Shown: piece by piece, positions 43,481 through 52,928 of the stretch
Layout: each line of letters opens with the position of its first letter
Numbering within the stretch: position 1 is the first letter of the stretch
Source of the DNA: an uncultured Prevotella sp.
GTDB lineage: Bacteria; Bacteroidota; Bacteroidia; Bacteroidales; Bacteroidaceae
NCBI GenBank assembly: GCA_946415755.1
Contig: CAMKTS010000001.1
Location: forward strand, 124,001-188,000
DNA length: 64,000 nucleotides
Reading direction: 5' to 3'
Position numbers and translations under genes: made by a program
Notes under the pieces: model-generated
Database searches by the model: none
Told to the model about the DNA's origin: nothing
Seen by the model: the letters and a program-made list of their open reading frames with translations, nothing else

Positions 43481-46400
43481 TTAGAAATTGAACTTCAATA
43501 CGTCCTTGCCCGTGCTGAGCAGGTAAACATCGTGCTTGCTGAGGGGCACGAAAAGCGTGCTGCTCTGGCTGACGGTGCCATAACGGAGCATACCCTCAGA
43601 GCCAAACACGCGGATGCGGTATGTCTTATGATCGTCGCTGACCGGCAGGCCAGTGATGCGCACACCACCTTCCTCACGGCTGACCTTGATATCAAGGGCG
43701 TTCTTGTTTTCGTTGAACCGGACGGGGTTGATGTCGGTGGGATTGTTGCTGGGCTGCAGGTAGACGTAGTGGACGTTTTCTGAATAGCGGCGGTTCTCCA
43801 CATAGTTGTTGGCATCGGGATCGGTTACCGACTCGTCGAGGATATGGCAGTTCAGGAAGCCATTGGTTGTTTCGGCAATGCCTTGTAATGTCACTTTGGC
43901 GTATGCCTTGCGAACGCCACCAAACAACTCGAAGTCGGAGGCACGCACCAGCGTCTCTGCCTCGTCGCTTATCAGGCTTGAGGGTGACGGCTGCGAGAAG
44001 ATGCCCACATGGATGACATTGTCGGCACGCAGTCCTCGGGGCGAGTGGTCGATGAGTTCCACGGCAAAGGTGTTGACACCGTTCTCGATATCCTGTCCGA
44101 GGACACGCAGCTCGATGTCCTCTAATGACGCACGTCCGCTTTTCACAACATTTGCGCTCTGCCTGCGCAGGCTGCGGCGGGGATTCAGGGCATGCTGCTC
44201 TGCACGGAACACATTTTGGTATTCCACGTCGACCGATGCCTCCAAATAGCCGTTGAAGTCCTCGCCGATGGGGTACTCGACAACAAAGTCACGCTGGCTC
44301 AGCGGCTGCACCCACGAGTCGTCAAGGGTGAATGTCTGGCCGTTGATGGTGGGTATGACATTGCGGATGGCTGACGTACCCGTATTACAGATAGAAACGG
44401 TGATAGGCAGGGTACTGCTGCCCATGAGTGCCCCCTTGGTATAGTCGACATCAAAGATGAAGCTATTGTCGAAGTAGCGTTCATTGGCCATGATGACCGT
44501 GGTTTTTTTCTCCTCCAGATCCCGCAGCGAATAGACCACCTTCATGTGCTGGTCGTCCAGGAAACCGTCGAAGTCCTGCATGAGTCTTCCTTCTGTCTCT
44601 GCTCCCATGGTGATGGGTGATGTGACGCAGATGGACGGTTCCAGCGAGATGCGCGAGGCATTAAGAATCATACGGGCGTCGCCATTATGTTCGGCAGTGC
44701 CTTGGTCTCCATGCACCGTGTTGCTCATTTCGGCCCATAGAATAGCACAGTCGCTAAGCACCACACTCTCGCGGTCGCAGATAATCTTTACCAGGTTGGG
44801 CGAGCAGAAGTTGGCACCCAGGTCGTTACCACCGACACCGCTGGCCTTGCCGTTCATATTGAGCGCCTTCACGTAGATGTCCGACAGGGTGTCATTCTTC
44901 TCGTAGAGCAGGGCAATGAGAGCGTGGTCGCCTACGCGGTTCATGAAGAAGCGCATGGGGTGCAGGTGCTCCTCGACATAGGTGGGCTCCATGGTCTCGA
45001 AGGGGATTGAGGCGTAGGTGAACTGGTTGCTACGCTTCTCGTCGTCATAGAAGTTGTGGGTCATGTTCATACCCACGAGGACGGTGTCGTCACGCATGAC
45101 GAGGTCGTACTGCTTGGCGACGTTCGTCTCGTTCAGTTCGAAGAGCTTGACGGGGTCACTCCACTTGCCACCATCAAAGACCGACAGCATCAGGTGTCCG
45201 TTCATGGCCGACGTGTAGGCGGCATCAAACATCGCATCGGTATCGTCCTCAGTGCCTTCTGCCTTCATGCGGGGAGCGAAGAGCTTTTGCGACTTGCTGC
45301 TGATGGGCAGGATGTGTCCCTGCTGCCAGATGCAGGCGGCTCGTCCGTCCTCCTGCTGTGTGACCACAGGCTTGCAGTTCACGACGTCACCCGTGGCGGC
45401 ACACACCACGGAGCGGTGCCAGGCTTCGTAGCCAGGCTGATATTCGATGAAATCGGTGTCGTTGTCGCGGACCTGCGCCACGATGCTCTGTTCGCGGGCC
45501 AGCTCAGTGACACTGGCATCGCCGGCTTTCAGATCGTCGGCGGTGATGGGGCGTGTCATCTCCTCGTAGACCACCACCTCGTGTGTGGAGTTCTTCGAGC
45601 GCATGTGTCCCGAGGCCTTCACACCCTCCTTCGAGAGTCGCTGCACGGTGTTCGTCTTAGTGTCCAGCAGGGCGATATGTGCACTGTTGATGTCGTCGCC
45701 AGTGGCTGGCGCGTCATAGACGATGGTGTGCTCGTCGAGGAAGTGCGGGTTGGCCGTTGAGGGCACATTGTCGACGATGACATGTCCGTACCTCTTGTCC
45801 TTGTCGCCATCAGTGTTGTTGTCTGTCGCTGATGCAGCTGCCGTATTTGACGTAGCCGTCAGACTGGGTGATTGCCAGAAGTCACTGTATTGTGGAGCAC
45901 TTGCGGGTTCTACCACCGCCGCCCACCATGGATACTTTGGGTGGAAAGGGTTTGTGTTGTCGTTGTTCGGGAATAATATTCTATCCCCCACATGTGCCTC
46001 AGCAGCAGCTTGGGCCGTACCTGCTAACGAGCGTACGTAGGCAAAGGCCTCGACACCCAGCAGTCCGATGAAGACGCCGCCGAGGTCAAAATGGTCGAAG
46101 TTAGTACAGAATCCGTAACCCAGTCCCAACTTAGCACCGGCACGCACTCCAGCACCCAGATGGAGTACGGGATTGGGTGGCGTATGCACTTCGGCGCAGA
46201 CGCCGCCACGTGCTTTCAACATGGCCTGTACCAGGATTGAGTGGGCACTTTTGCTGCTGTATCCCAGATCATTGGCTTGCCAGTTCTTATAACCAGCGGT
46301 AATCTCAAGTGATGCTTCAGCCAGCGCGCTGATGGTCAGGAAATTGGCATATTTTTCGAGAAAACCGCCCACGGCTCCTAAGTATTTCCCGCCAATGGCC

Positions 46401-48805
46401 TTCAAGGGGTTGCTTATAAATGCACCATAGGCCAGTTTGAAATACAACGTCACGTCGGAGATGGTCGGTATGGCATTGGCACCTTCCACGGCATTACCAT
46501 TCTTGTCTTTGTCCTTGCCCAGCTTGGTAATGGAACCGGCTATCTTGAGGCCGCCAGTGGCGCTTAATCCCGGTACGGGCAGCGAGAAGATGTCGTCGAA
46601 CTCCGAGAACACCCAGTTCTCAAGCTTCTGCTGACCCGGTTCGCTGACCAGACTGCCACTGAAGCCCCTGTCATTATCCTGGTCCGACTTCCATTCGTTA
46701 TATTTGCTAAAGTCGTGTTTTCTCTCTTCCTCGTTCCAGTAGGAGCCAAACTTGTCCCATTTGCGATAGGTATCAAAGTCCTCGCGCATCTTCGATACCT
46801 TGCTGCCGTCGGGATTGCCCTGATCATCGGTGTCTTTGCTCTTGTTCTTGTATTCAGCACAAATCTTGTAATCCAGACATTTTCTGGAAATGCTATAATA
46901 GATCGACGTATTAATATATAGTCCCTTGACGGGTGACTCCCATCTGAAGTTAATGGGAATGGCCCATTCTGCCTTCGCCTCAGTATCTGCATCACCAGCC
47001 TTTGGCTTGTCACCGTCGATGATGCCGCGACAGAGTTCAGTGCCAGCCGCCTTCGCATCGTTCTCGCCATCATCACGGTTATAGATAAAGCGGTTGAAAT
47101 AGGGCAGCTTGTCGTAGGTCTTCCCAGCAGACATCAGCTTTAGGCGGCATGTCTTGTCAACCGTCAGCTCAGTCAGGTCGTAGCCTACCTCGTAATAGTC
47201 ACGTTCAAACTTCGACAGGCTGACACCCGAGGCTCCCACCTGCGGCTGGATGGTCTGAAGCAGGGCATTGCCGTTATCAACATCGTAAACCTTCAATTCC
47301 GGGGTGCTGGCCATGGCGCGGCGCAAGGCCTTCGCACCGTTCTTCGCTGTCGAGAAGGTGAGCAGCAGTTCGCCATACTTCTCTATCAGATTGCCCTTAA
47401 ACAGTTTCAGACCCTCCTGACAGCCGTCGGACGAGAATCTCACCTGGTCCGTAATGGCACGGCCTGTCAGGTTATATTCCTCCAAGGTCACCAGGGCATG
47501 CTCCTGGCCACGATACATGATGATCTTCTTCTCGTCGTGCAGGCCTCGGAACAGCTGGCTGCTGATGGCGAAGTCGGCATAGTTGACATTACCCATGACG
47601 GCCATCACCTCAGCCACGCAGCGTTCCTCGTCGACAATGTTCGTCAGGGGGTCTGTGGCACCACGGTACTTCAGCACGAGCGGGTAGAAAGTGTTGTTCC
47701 TGGCTGGCGGCAGTATCTCGATGTAGGCAGGATTGCCGTTGGTGAGCACCTTGTGCACCTTGCGGCTCTCGTCCCAGCCTTCGTACTTCACGGGGGAGCC
47801 TCCCAGCACCTCGTTTCCATCCTCATCCACCTGTACCACATTCATGCGGGCCGAGCGGATATCGTCGCCGTTGGGTTTCTTCAGTTTTACGTACAGCGTG
47901 TCGAAACGTTCGTAGAGTCCCGAGCCTATCCAGTTGAAGTTCACCAACTCGCGGTTCTCGTGTTTGTCGTGCTCGAAGCGTGTTGTCAGCGTCAGGTCGT
48001 AGTATTTGTTATAGGGCGTGACACCCGTAATGACGTTTTTCAGGTTCAGGCGCAATTTTTTCTGGCCCTCCTTGGGCGCCGTTGTACTGCCTGCCATCAG
48101 GAAGATGTCGGCCAGCGTCTTGCCCTCCTCGACGTAGAAGCTCTGGAAATTCTTGTCCTTCAGGTCCAGATAGTGTTTCTCCTCCACCAGGTCGCCGTCC
48201 TCGTCGGCATAGCTCAGGTCATATTCCAGCGTGTAGCTCTCGCCGTTCACTTGTCGCTTGGAGTCGAGCTGGAAGATGTAGAGGTTGTCGTCGTCCCAGT
48301 TGTCGCTTTCATACTTGAAGCGCAGCGTGTCGCCCACCTCGCCGATTTTCCATACCTTGAACTGGATGGGTTTATCCTGCAAGGGGATGTTCGAGAAAAA
48401 GAACTTCGACACCGTCAGCGACAGTACCGTGCCGTAGCCATCGTCGGCTTCTACGCCGTATTCGCCCGTCGTGCCGCCGCCGTCGTTGATGCGGAAACAG
48501 AGCAGCGAATGGTCGCGCATGCGCCAGAACTGCTGCTGGTCAGCTCGCGTCTTCATGCGGGTGGAGGCGAACATCTTTCTGATTTCGTTCATCTCCACAT
48601 AGTTGCCATAGACGTTCGCCGTCCCACGTTCTATCTTGGTCCACGTCAGTCCATTGTCTTCTTCTTCGACGGTCTCCTCGTTCAGGTTGTCCACATCGGT
48701 CACGTTGTTCGAGAAATACAGGTCGAAGCCCTGTGCCCGACTGATGGTAGTCGCCATGAGCATGGCAACCGACAGCCAGAATGTCCTTATCGCCTTTGTC
48801 TTCAT
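43481..48805 (-). CDS. giant secreted protein of unknown function
   Basis: A 1774-residue protein with a signal peptide (MKTKAIRTFWLSVAMLMATTISRAQ) and an end (TYRIRVFGSEGMLRY then DVYLLSTGKDVLKFNF) that resembles a T9SS sorting domain. I recognise no domain in between. A stretch near residues 790-900 has G/A-rich membrane-like strands (KAIGGKYLGAVGGFLEKYANFLTIS), and later parts (HIALLDTKTNTVQRLSKEG, VMANERYFDNSFIFDVDYT) look like beta-propeller and CARDB-type surface modules. It is followed by the 1507-residue gene after 33 bases and preceded by a 43-residue peptide gene. Confidence 0.8.
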   Translation of the reverse strand: MKTKAIRTFWLSVAMLMATTISRAQGFDLYFSNNVTDVDNLNEETVEEEDNGLTWTKIERGTANVYGNYVEMNEIRKMFASTRMKTRADQQQFWRMRDHSLLCFRINDGGGTTGEYGVEADDGYGTVLSLTVSKFFFSNIPLQDKPIQFKVWKIGEVGDTLRFKYESDNWDDDNLYIFQLDSKRQVNGESYTLEYDLSYADEDGDLVEEKHYLDLKDKNFQSFYVEEGKTLADIFLMAGSTTAPKEGQKKLRLNLKNVITGVTPYNKYYDLTLTTRFEHDKHENRELVNFNWIGSGLYERFDTLYVKLKKPNGDDIRSARMNVVQVDEDGNEVLGGSPVKYEGWDESRKVHKVLTNGNPAYIEILPPARNNTFYPLVLKYRGATDPLTNIVDEERCVAEVMAVMGNVNYADFAISSQLFRGLHDEKKIIMYRGQEHALVTLEEYNLTGRAITDQVRFSSDGCQEGLKLFKGNLIEKYGELLLTFSTAKNGAKALRRAMASTPELKVYDVDNGNALLQTIQPQVGASGVSLSKFERDYYEVGYDLTELTVDKTCRLKLMSAGKTYDKLPYFNRFIYNRDDGENDAKAAGTELCRGIIDGDKPKAGDADTEAKAEWAIPINFRWESPVKGLYINTSIYYSISRKCLDYKICAEYKNKSKDTDDQGNPDGSKVSKMREDFDTYRKWDKFGSYWNEEERKHDFSKYNEWKSDQDNDRGFSGSLVSEPGQQKLENWVFSEFDDIFSLPVPGLSATGGLKIAGSITKLGKDKDKNGNAVEGANAIPTISDVTLYFKLAYGAFISNPLKAIGGKYLGAVGGFLEKYANFLTISALAEASLEITAGYKNWQANDLGYSSKSAHSILVQAMLKARGGVCAEVHTPPNPVLHLGAGVRAGAKLGLGYGFCTNFDHFDLGGVFIGLLGVEAFAYVRSLAGTAQAAAEAHVGDRILFPNNDNTNPFHPKYPWWAAVVEPASAPQYSDFWQSPSLTATSNTAAASATDNNTDGDKDKRYGHVIVDNVPSTANPHFLDEHTIVYDAPATGDDINSAHIALLDTKTNTVQRLSKEGVKASGHMRSKNSTHEVVVYEEMTRPITADDLKAGDASVTELAREQSIVAQVRDNDTDFIEYQPGYEAWHRSVVCAATGDVVNCKPVVTQQEDGRAACIWQQGHILPISSKSQKLFAPRMKAEGTEDDTDAMFDAAYTSAMNGHLMLSVFDGGKWSDPVKLFELNETNVAKQYDLVMRDDTVLVGMNMTHNFYDDEKRSNQFTYASIPFETMEPTYVEEHLHPMRFFMNRVGDHALIALLYEKNDTLSDIYVKALNMNGKASGVGGNDLGANFCSPNLVKIICDRESVVLSDCAILWAEMSNTVHGDQGTAEHNGDARMILNASRISLEPSICVTSPITMGAETEGRLMQDFDGFLDDQHMKVVYSLRDLEEKKTTVIMANERYFDNSFIFDVDYTKGALMGSSTLPITVSICNTGTSAIRNVIPTINGQTFTLDDSWVQPLSQRDFVVEYPIGEDFNGYLEASVDVEYQNVFRAEQHALNPRRSLRRQSANVVKSGRASLEDIELRVLGQDIENGVNTFAVELIDHSPRGLRADNVIHVGIFSQPSPSSLISDEAETLVRASDFELFGGVRKAYAKVTLQGIAETTNGFLNCHILDESVTDPDANNYVENRRYSENVHYVYLQPSNNPTDINPVRFNENKNALDIKVSREEGGVRITGLPVSDDHKTYRIRVFGSEGMLRYGTVSQSSTLFVPLSKHDVYLLSTGKDVLKFNF

Positions 48806-48876
48806 ACTTCGTCGTAGTTTGTGTTCGTTTTTGTTATTTCTCTCTCCTCCTTGTTAAAGCCAAAGCTTTGCCTGCG

Positions 48877-49008
48877 TTACAGCACAGTGCCGTCGCCCGA
48901 TTCTCTAGGGTCAACTGGCACTTGCTGGTCTGGGCTTGTTTGCTGTAGCACGCGGGGCTCCACTGCGACAATCATCAAGGCAGGAGTCTTATATGTTTTC
49001 TTCTTCAT
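48877..49008 (-). CDS. 43-residue peptide preceding the giant secreted protein gene
   Basis: A complete short frame (ATG at 49008, TAA at 48877): MKKKTYKTPALMIVAVEPRV, then a P/Q/D-rich end finishing SGDGTVL. The start pattern MKKK-TYKTP-x4-VAVEP resembles many short Prevotella/Bacteroides peptides of the MKK-Y-x-P-x-V-x-V type whose role is not known. It lies between a clear promoter and the 1774-residue gene. It could be a secreted or regulatory peptide. The clean frame and position support translation. Confidence 0.6.
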   Translation of the reverse strand: MKKKTYKTPALMIVAVEPRVLQQTSPDQQVPVDPRESGDGTVL

Positions 49009-49031
49009 ATTTTATGACACACTTTATGCTG

Positions 49032-49039
49032 CAAAGATA
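49032..49039 (-). promoter_or_regulatory. promoter -7 element of the peptide/giant-protein operon
   Basis: TATCTTTG on the minus strand, start near 49025, 17 bases before the 43-residue peptide. The TATCTTTG-CAGC context is the standard one in this genome. Confidence 0.65.
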
Positions 49040-49115
49040 CATAAAAATATTTAATTAGCATTGACACTTCCTGAAAAATACCGTTTAGAACACAAAGTTA
49101 ATACATGATGTGCGT

Positions 49116-49931
49116 TCAAACACTAACCTCTGCCTTGATATGCGGGTGTGGGTCGTAGCCTTCCAGCACAAAGTCTTCGTAGTGGAAGTCGAAGATGTTC
49201 TTGATATCAGGGTTGATCTTCATAGTGGGCAGGGGTCGTGGCTCTCGGGTGAGTTGCAGACGGGCCTGCTCCAGATGGTTCAGATAGAGGTGGGTGTCGC
49301 CTGTGGTGTGGATGAAGTCGCCAGCACGGAAACCAGTCACCTGCGCCATCATCTGCAGCAGCAGGGCATAGGAGGCGATGTTGAAAGGTACGCCGAGGAA
49401 GGTGTCGGCAGAGCGCTGGTAGAGTTGCAGCGACAGACGCCCCTGCGCATCTTGTCCGTCGGGGTAGTCGACATAGAACTGGAAGATGGTGTGGCAGGGC
49501 GGCAGTGCCATTTTGTTGACCTCGGCCACATTCCATGCCGAGACAATCATGCGGCGTGAGTTGGGATTGGTCTTCAGTTGGTCGACCACATACTGAATCT
49601 GGTCGATGACACCCCCGTTGTAGTCTGGCCACGCACGCCACTGGTGACCATAGACGGGTCCCAGCTCGCCATTCTCGTCAGCCCACTCGTTCCAGATACG
49701 CACACCGTGTTCCTGCAGGTATTTCACGTTGGTGTCGCCATTAAGGAACCACAGCAGTTCGTAGATGATAGACTTCAGATGCAGCTTCTTGGTGGTCAGC
49801 AGCGGAAAGCCCTCGCTGAGTGGATAGCGGCTCTGTGTGCCGAAAATGCTGATGGTGCCCGTTCCTGTACGGTCACCTTTCACCGTTCCTTCCTTGAGGA
49901 TACGGTCAAGTATGTCTAAGTATTGCTTCAT
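49116..49931 (-). CDS. thyA: thymidylate synthase
   Basis: A 271-residue ThyA, making dTMP from dUMP with methylene-tetrahydrofolate. Marks: [39 protein letters not shown], the catalytic cysteine in [13 protein letters not shown], and [15 protein letters not shown]. The start [12 protein letters not shown] at 49931 is well conserved; the open frame upstream belongs to the overlapping rRNA methyltransferase. It overlaps that gene by 26 bases. Confidence 0.98.
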   Translation of the reverse strand: MKQYLDILDRILKEGTVKGDRTGTGTISIFGTQSRYPLSEGFPLLTTKKLHLKSIIYELLWFLNGDTNVKYLQEHGVRIWNEWADENGELGPVYGHQWRAWPDYNGGVIDQIQYVVDQLKTNPNSRRMIVSAWNVAEVNKMALPPCHTIFQFYVDYPDGQDAQGRLSLQLYQRSADTFLGVPFNIASYALLLQMMAQVTGFRAGDFIHTTGDTHLYLNHLEQARLQLTREPRPLPTMKINPDIKNIFDFHYEDFVLEGYDPHPHIKAEVSV

Positions 49932-51225
49932 AATCAGTGGGTATATGTGTGGTTTTGATTCGCCAGGGTTTGGGATAGAGGTTGTTGGCGCGCGAACCGA
50001 TGTTCTTGACCTGCCCGAGGGGATGCCCCCAGAAACAGACTTCGACGATGCCGCAAGGGGAGTCGGCAGGCAGCATGAGAGCCTCGCCACGCAGAAACTT
50101 CATTGCCTCTTGATACGAAAGCTCGACTTGGGGCAGATTTTCGTAGAGTGTTTCTGCCTTCGGCAGATGCAAATCACGGGGACAGTCCCCCTGTAATCCG
50201 CTTCGCTTCTCACAGCGGGGACAGTCCCCATGATTTCCCTTTGCCGCGCGGCCATTTCTCATTTCTAATTTCTCATTTCTCATTTCTTTGCGCAACACGC
50301 AAAGAAACAGTCCTTCGCCGCGCGAGATACCGGGGATGAAGCGGCAGACGGGTTCGTCGAAGCCCTCCAGCAGCGACCCTGTGATGTTCCACTCCGGCTT
50401 GGTGCTGACGGGCACCACCTCAGCATCGAATTCTGAGCATATCCAGCGGATGTTCTCCTCGTTCTCCTTTGTATTAAAGGTACACGTACTGTATATCAGC
50501 AGTCCACCGTCGCTGAGGCAGGCCCATGCATCGCTCACAATCTCGCGCTGCAGCTGGCGGCACTTCTCCACCTGCTGTGGACTCCACTCGCCGATGGTGG
50601 CAGGGTCTTTGCGGAACATGCCTTCGCCAGAGCATGGCACGTCGCACACGATGAGGTCAAACTTCATCTTCGACTTGCGATAATCCTTGGGATAGGCATT
50701 GGTGACGATGTGGTTGGGATATCCCCACTTGGTGACGTTCTCCAGCAAGATGCTGGCTCGATTGCGGATGGGCTCGTTCGAGTAGAGCATGCAGTCTTCT
50801 GGCAAAGCAGCACGGAGCAGGGTAGACTTGCCTCCAGGGGCAGCACACAAGTCTAAAGCTCTTGGGGGACTGTCCCTCTGTAATCCGCTGCGCTCTTCAC
50901 AGCAGGGACAGTCCCCAACAATTTGCCGTAGCACTTCGTCGAGAAACATCGAGGCAGCCTCTTGCACATAGTAGCAGCCGGCATGGAACAGAGGATCGAA
51001 GGTGAAGTTGGGGCGCTGCTTCAGGTAATAGCCCTCGCGACACCAAGGCACCTGCTCACCGTCTCTCACCTCTAACCTCTCACCTCTAACCTCTAACCTC
51101 TTAGATGGATTCAATCGGATACTGACAGGCACCTCCTCTTCGAACGATTTCAGATATCGTTCGAAGCGCTCATCGCCCATCAGCAGGCGTGTTCTTTCTG
51201 TGAAAACAGCAGGTAATTGCGTCAT
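49906..51225 (-). CDS. rRNA (cytosine-C5) methyltransferase, NOP2/Sun family
   Basis: A 439-residue SAM-dependent m5C methylase acting on rRNA, of RsmF/RsmB type. The N-terminal part has [15 protein letters not shown]. The core has [39 protein letters not shown] with one key cysteine, and [16 protein letters not shown] with the catalytic cysteine. A C-terminal RNA-binding part follows. Three foreign-looking inserts keep the frame: [14 protein letters not shown] (51061-51102, 7-bp repeats), a palindrome-bounded element between VLRQIV and ALDLCAAPG (50865-50916), and a second copy with an adjoining 7-bp tract (50178-50287). The catalytic core is intact. Confidence 0.94.
   Translation of the reverse strand: MTQLPAVFTERTRLLMGDERFERYLKSFEEEVPVSIRLNPSKRLEVRGERLEVRDGEQVPWCREGYYLKQRPNFTFDPLFHAGCYYVQEAASMFLDEVLRQIVGDCPCCEERSGLQRDSPPRALDLCAAPGGKSTLLRAALPEDCMLYSNEPIRNRASILLENVTKWGYPNHIVTNAYPKDYRKSKMKFDLIVCDVPCSGEGMFRKDPATIGEWSPQQVEKCRQLQREIVSDAWACLSDGGLLIYSTCTFNTKENEENIRWICSEFDAEVVPVSTKPEWNITGSLLEGFDEPVCRFIPGISRGEGLFLCVLRKEMRNEKLEMRNGRAAKGNHGDCPRCEKRSGLQGDCPRDLHLPKAETLYENLPQVELSYQEAMKFLRGEALMLPADSPCGIVEVCFWGHPLGQVKNIGSRANNLYPKPWRIKTTHIPTDYEAILRHT
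50178..50229 (-). repeat. 52-bp palindrome-bounded element, copy 1
   Basis: GGGGACAGTCCCC at both ends (50178-50190 and 50217-50229) around CTGTAATCCGCTTCGCTTCT plus CACAGC. On the coding strand it gives [17 protein letters not shown]. Confidence 0.85.
50254..50287 (-). repeat. heptanucleotide tract in the rRNA methylase gene
   Basis: Four to five copies of ATTTCTC/ATTTCTA code [12 protein letters not shown] on the minus strand, next to element copy 1. Confidence 0.85.
50865..50916 (-). repeat. 52-bp palindrome-bounded element, copy 2
   Basis: GGGGACTGTCCC (50865-50876) and GGGACAGTCCCC (50905-50916) surround TCTGTAATCCGCTGCGCTCT plus TCACAGCA. Same orientation and same reading frame as copy 1, giving [17 protein letters not shown]. 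Confidence 0.85.
51061..51102 (-). repeat. heptanucleotide tract near the start of the rRNA methylase gene
   Basis: Five to six copies of CCTCTAA/CCTCTCA code [14 protein letters not shown] (seven-residue period). Confidence 0.9.
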
Positions 51226-51322
51226 TTGCTTGCAAAATTAAAAAAAATATCTCACCTTTGCAACAAAATTGGGATTTATTGCGTCTAACAGACAAAAAGA
51301 AACCCAAAAAGGAGAAGAAGAT

Positions 51323-52024
51323 ATGAAGAAAATGTTTTTTGCAGCAGTAGCCCTGATGGCTTTGATGACTTCGTGTCACGTGAGAAATTTCCGCTTGTCA
51401 CGCAGTCATGAAAATCTGGTGGAGGAAAGCCGACAACTGACGGGCTTTGAGCGTATAGAGCTGCAGGGCTCGCTGGATGTGAAGTATCTGCAGGCCGACT
51501 CGTTCTCTGTGGTGGTGAAAGCCCCCCAGGAGGTGATTGACAAGGTAGAAACACGTGTGGTGGACCATACACTAGTGGTGAATATGAAAGGAGAGAATAC
51601 GATTATTAACTTTGGCGTGTCCGATGGCGACGACGTATCGGTATGGGTGACATCGCCCGACTTCCTGGGAATCGTGCTAAGAGGCTCTGGCGATTTCGAC
51701 AGCGAGGGTCTGGTAGATACCGACACGCTGAATATCGAATTGAACGGATCGGGTGACATCGAGTTCCACAACATTATCTGTGACCGAATGAATGTGAATC
51801 TGGTAGGTTCAGGCGATGTGGAGGTCAAGAACGTGAAGACACAGTGGTCGGGTGTCAATCTGGTGGGTTCTGGCGACATCAAGATCAAATTCGATGACAG
51901 TGGTGTGGTGGAATCGAAGCTGGTAGGCTCTGGCGACATCACGCTGAAGGGCATCGTCAGAGACTTCAGAAGCCAGGTGCGAGGCTCAGGCGATATGGAT
52001 ACGGACGAGTTGCGCACAAGATAA
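51323..52024 (+). CDS. DUF2807 (head GIN domain) lipoprotein
   Basis: A 233-residue envelope lipoprotein: MKKMFFAAVALMALMTSC gives the lipobox MTSCHVR. The body is a beta-helix of GSGD repeats (GSGDFDSEGL, GSGDIEFHNI, GSGDVEVKNV, GSGDIKIKF, GSGDITLKGI, GSGDMDTDEL), typical of the putative auto-transporter adhesin head GIN domain. The start at 51323 is set by the signal peptide and by a GGAGAAGAAG ribosome site, unusual in this genome. First gene of a five-gene operon ending in an ECF sigma factor. Confidence 0.92.
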   Translation: MKKMFFAAVALMALMTSCHVRNFRLSRSHENLVEESRQLTGFERIELQGSLDVKYLQADSFSVVVKAPQEVIDKVETRVVDHTLVVNMKGENTIINFGVSDGDDVSVWVTSPDFLGIVLRGSGDFDSEGLVDTDTLNIELNGSGDIEFHNIICDRMNVNLVGSGDVEVKNVKTQWSGVNLVGSGDIKIKFDDSGVVESKLVGSGDITLKGIVRDFRSQVRGSGDMDTDELRTR

Positions 52025-52061
52025 ATGACTAATGATAAATGATATACAAAACAATACGACT

Positions 52062-52730
52062 ATGAAAAAGGTATTATTGACAGGGGCATTGCTGATGACA
52101 CTCAGCATGAGCATGCAGACCATGGCGCAGAAGCATCGCCATACCCCACAACAGGAATTGTTAGACTCTACGAGCAAGGATGCCATAGAGGTGTTCTCAG
52201 ATACAACAAGCACAGACACGGCTACATCGAACAAGAGGAAAGTCACTGTCACCACCAGGACATCGCCCTGGAGCAGCAGGACGACAACCTACGAGGTAGA
52301 CGATGATGACTTCGGAAGCATTGTTCACAGCGTGTTCAGCAATATGGACCGCAAGGATCTGGGAGGCATGCTCTTCGTGCTGTGTGTGCTGTTCATTCTC
52401 TTCGTACTGGCTCCCGTGCTGATTATCATCGCGCTGTTCTATTTCATCAACAAGAACCGCAAGGACAAGATGCGGCTGGCACAGATGGCCGTGCAGCAGG
52501 GACAGCCCATACCCGACCAATTGCTGGACGACAAGCGCCTGTTGGGCGGCGACGACTACCAGAAGGGACTGCGGCAGTGCTTTGTGGGCGTGGGCCTGAT
52601 GATTTTCCTCGGTTATGCCGCCGGAGAGGTAGGCTTCGGAGTCGGTGCCCTCGTGTTCTGCATTGGTCTGGGCAAGATCGTAGCAGCCAAAATGTCGAAT
52701 AATAATAACCCTAACAACAATAGATTATGA
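52062..52730 (+). CDS. DUF6249 membrane protein
   Basis: A 222-residue protein with a signal sequence (MKKVLLTGALLMTLSMSMQTMAQ), a polar exported stretch, a first strong helix pair (GGMLFVLCVLFILFVLAPVL then IIALFYFI), a charged loop KNRKDKMRLAQMAVQQGQPIPDQLL, and two further helices (FVGVGLMIFLGYAAG, VGALVFCIGLGKIV). The pattern AVQQGQPIP is typical of DUF6249, found beside sigma factors and PspC proteins in Bacteroidetes. It overlaps the PspC gene by 4 bases. Confidence 0.85.
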   Translation: MKKVLLTGALLMTLSMSMQTMAQKHRHTPQQELLDSTSKDAIEVFSDTTSTDTATSNKRKVTVTTRTSPWSSRTTTYEVDDDDFGSIVHSVFSNMDRKDLGGMLFVLCVLFILFVLAPVLIIIALFYFINKNRKDKMRLAQMAVQQGQPIPDQLLDDKRLLGGDDYQKGLRQCFVGVGLMIFLGYAAGEVGFGVGALVFCIGLGKIVAAKMSNNNNPNNNRL

Positions 52731-52927
52731 CAAAGAGATTGGAGCGCAGCGACGACCGCGTCATTGGCGGTGTCTGCGCAGGATTTGCAGAGTATATGGA
52801 TTTTGACCCCGTGGCCGTGCGCCTGGGATATGCAGCACTTACGCTGTTCACGGCATTTGCTGGAATACCATTCTACATCGTGGCATGGATCATCATCCCT
52901 GGTAAGAATCAGATTATACGACAGTAG
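52727..52927 (+). CDS. PspC domain protein
   Basis: A 66-residue PspC domain alone: KRLERSDDRVIGGVCAGFAEYMDFDPVAVRLGYAALTL with the GGVCAG-A-Y motif and one or two membrane helices (FAGIPFYIVAWIIIP). PspC family members sense envelope stress. It sits between DUF6249 and the sigma factor, separated from the latter by one base. Confidence 0.93.
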   Translation: MTKRLERSDDRVIGGVCAGFAEYMDFDPVAVRLGYAALTLFTAFAGIPFYIVAWIIIPGKNQIIRQ

Positions 52928-52928
52928 G

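Noticed and set aside
47498..48817. 439-residue open frame on the plus strand
   Set aside because: Antisense to the 1774-residue secreted protein, with low-complexity V/H/L-rich composition and no start context.
49932..50090. N-terminal extension of ThyA
   Set aside because: It is the out-of-frame overlap with the rRNA methylase gene; ThyA homology starts at MKQYLDIL.
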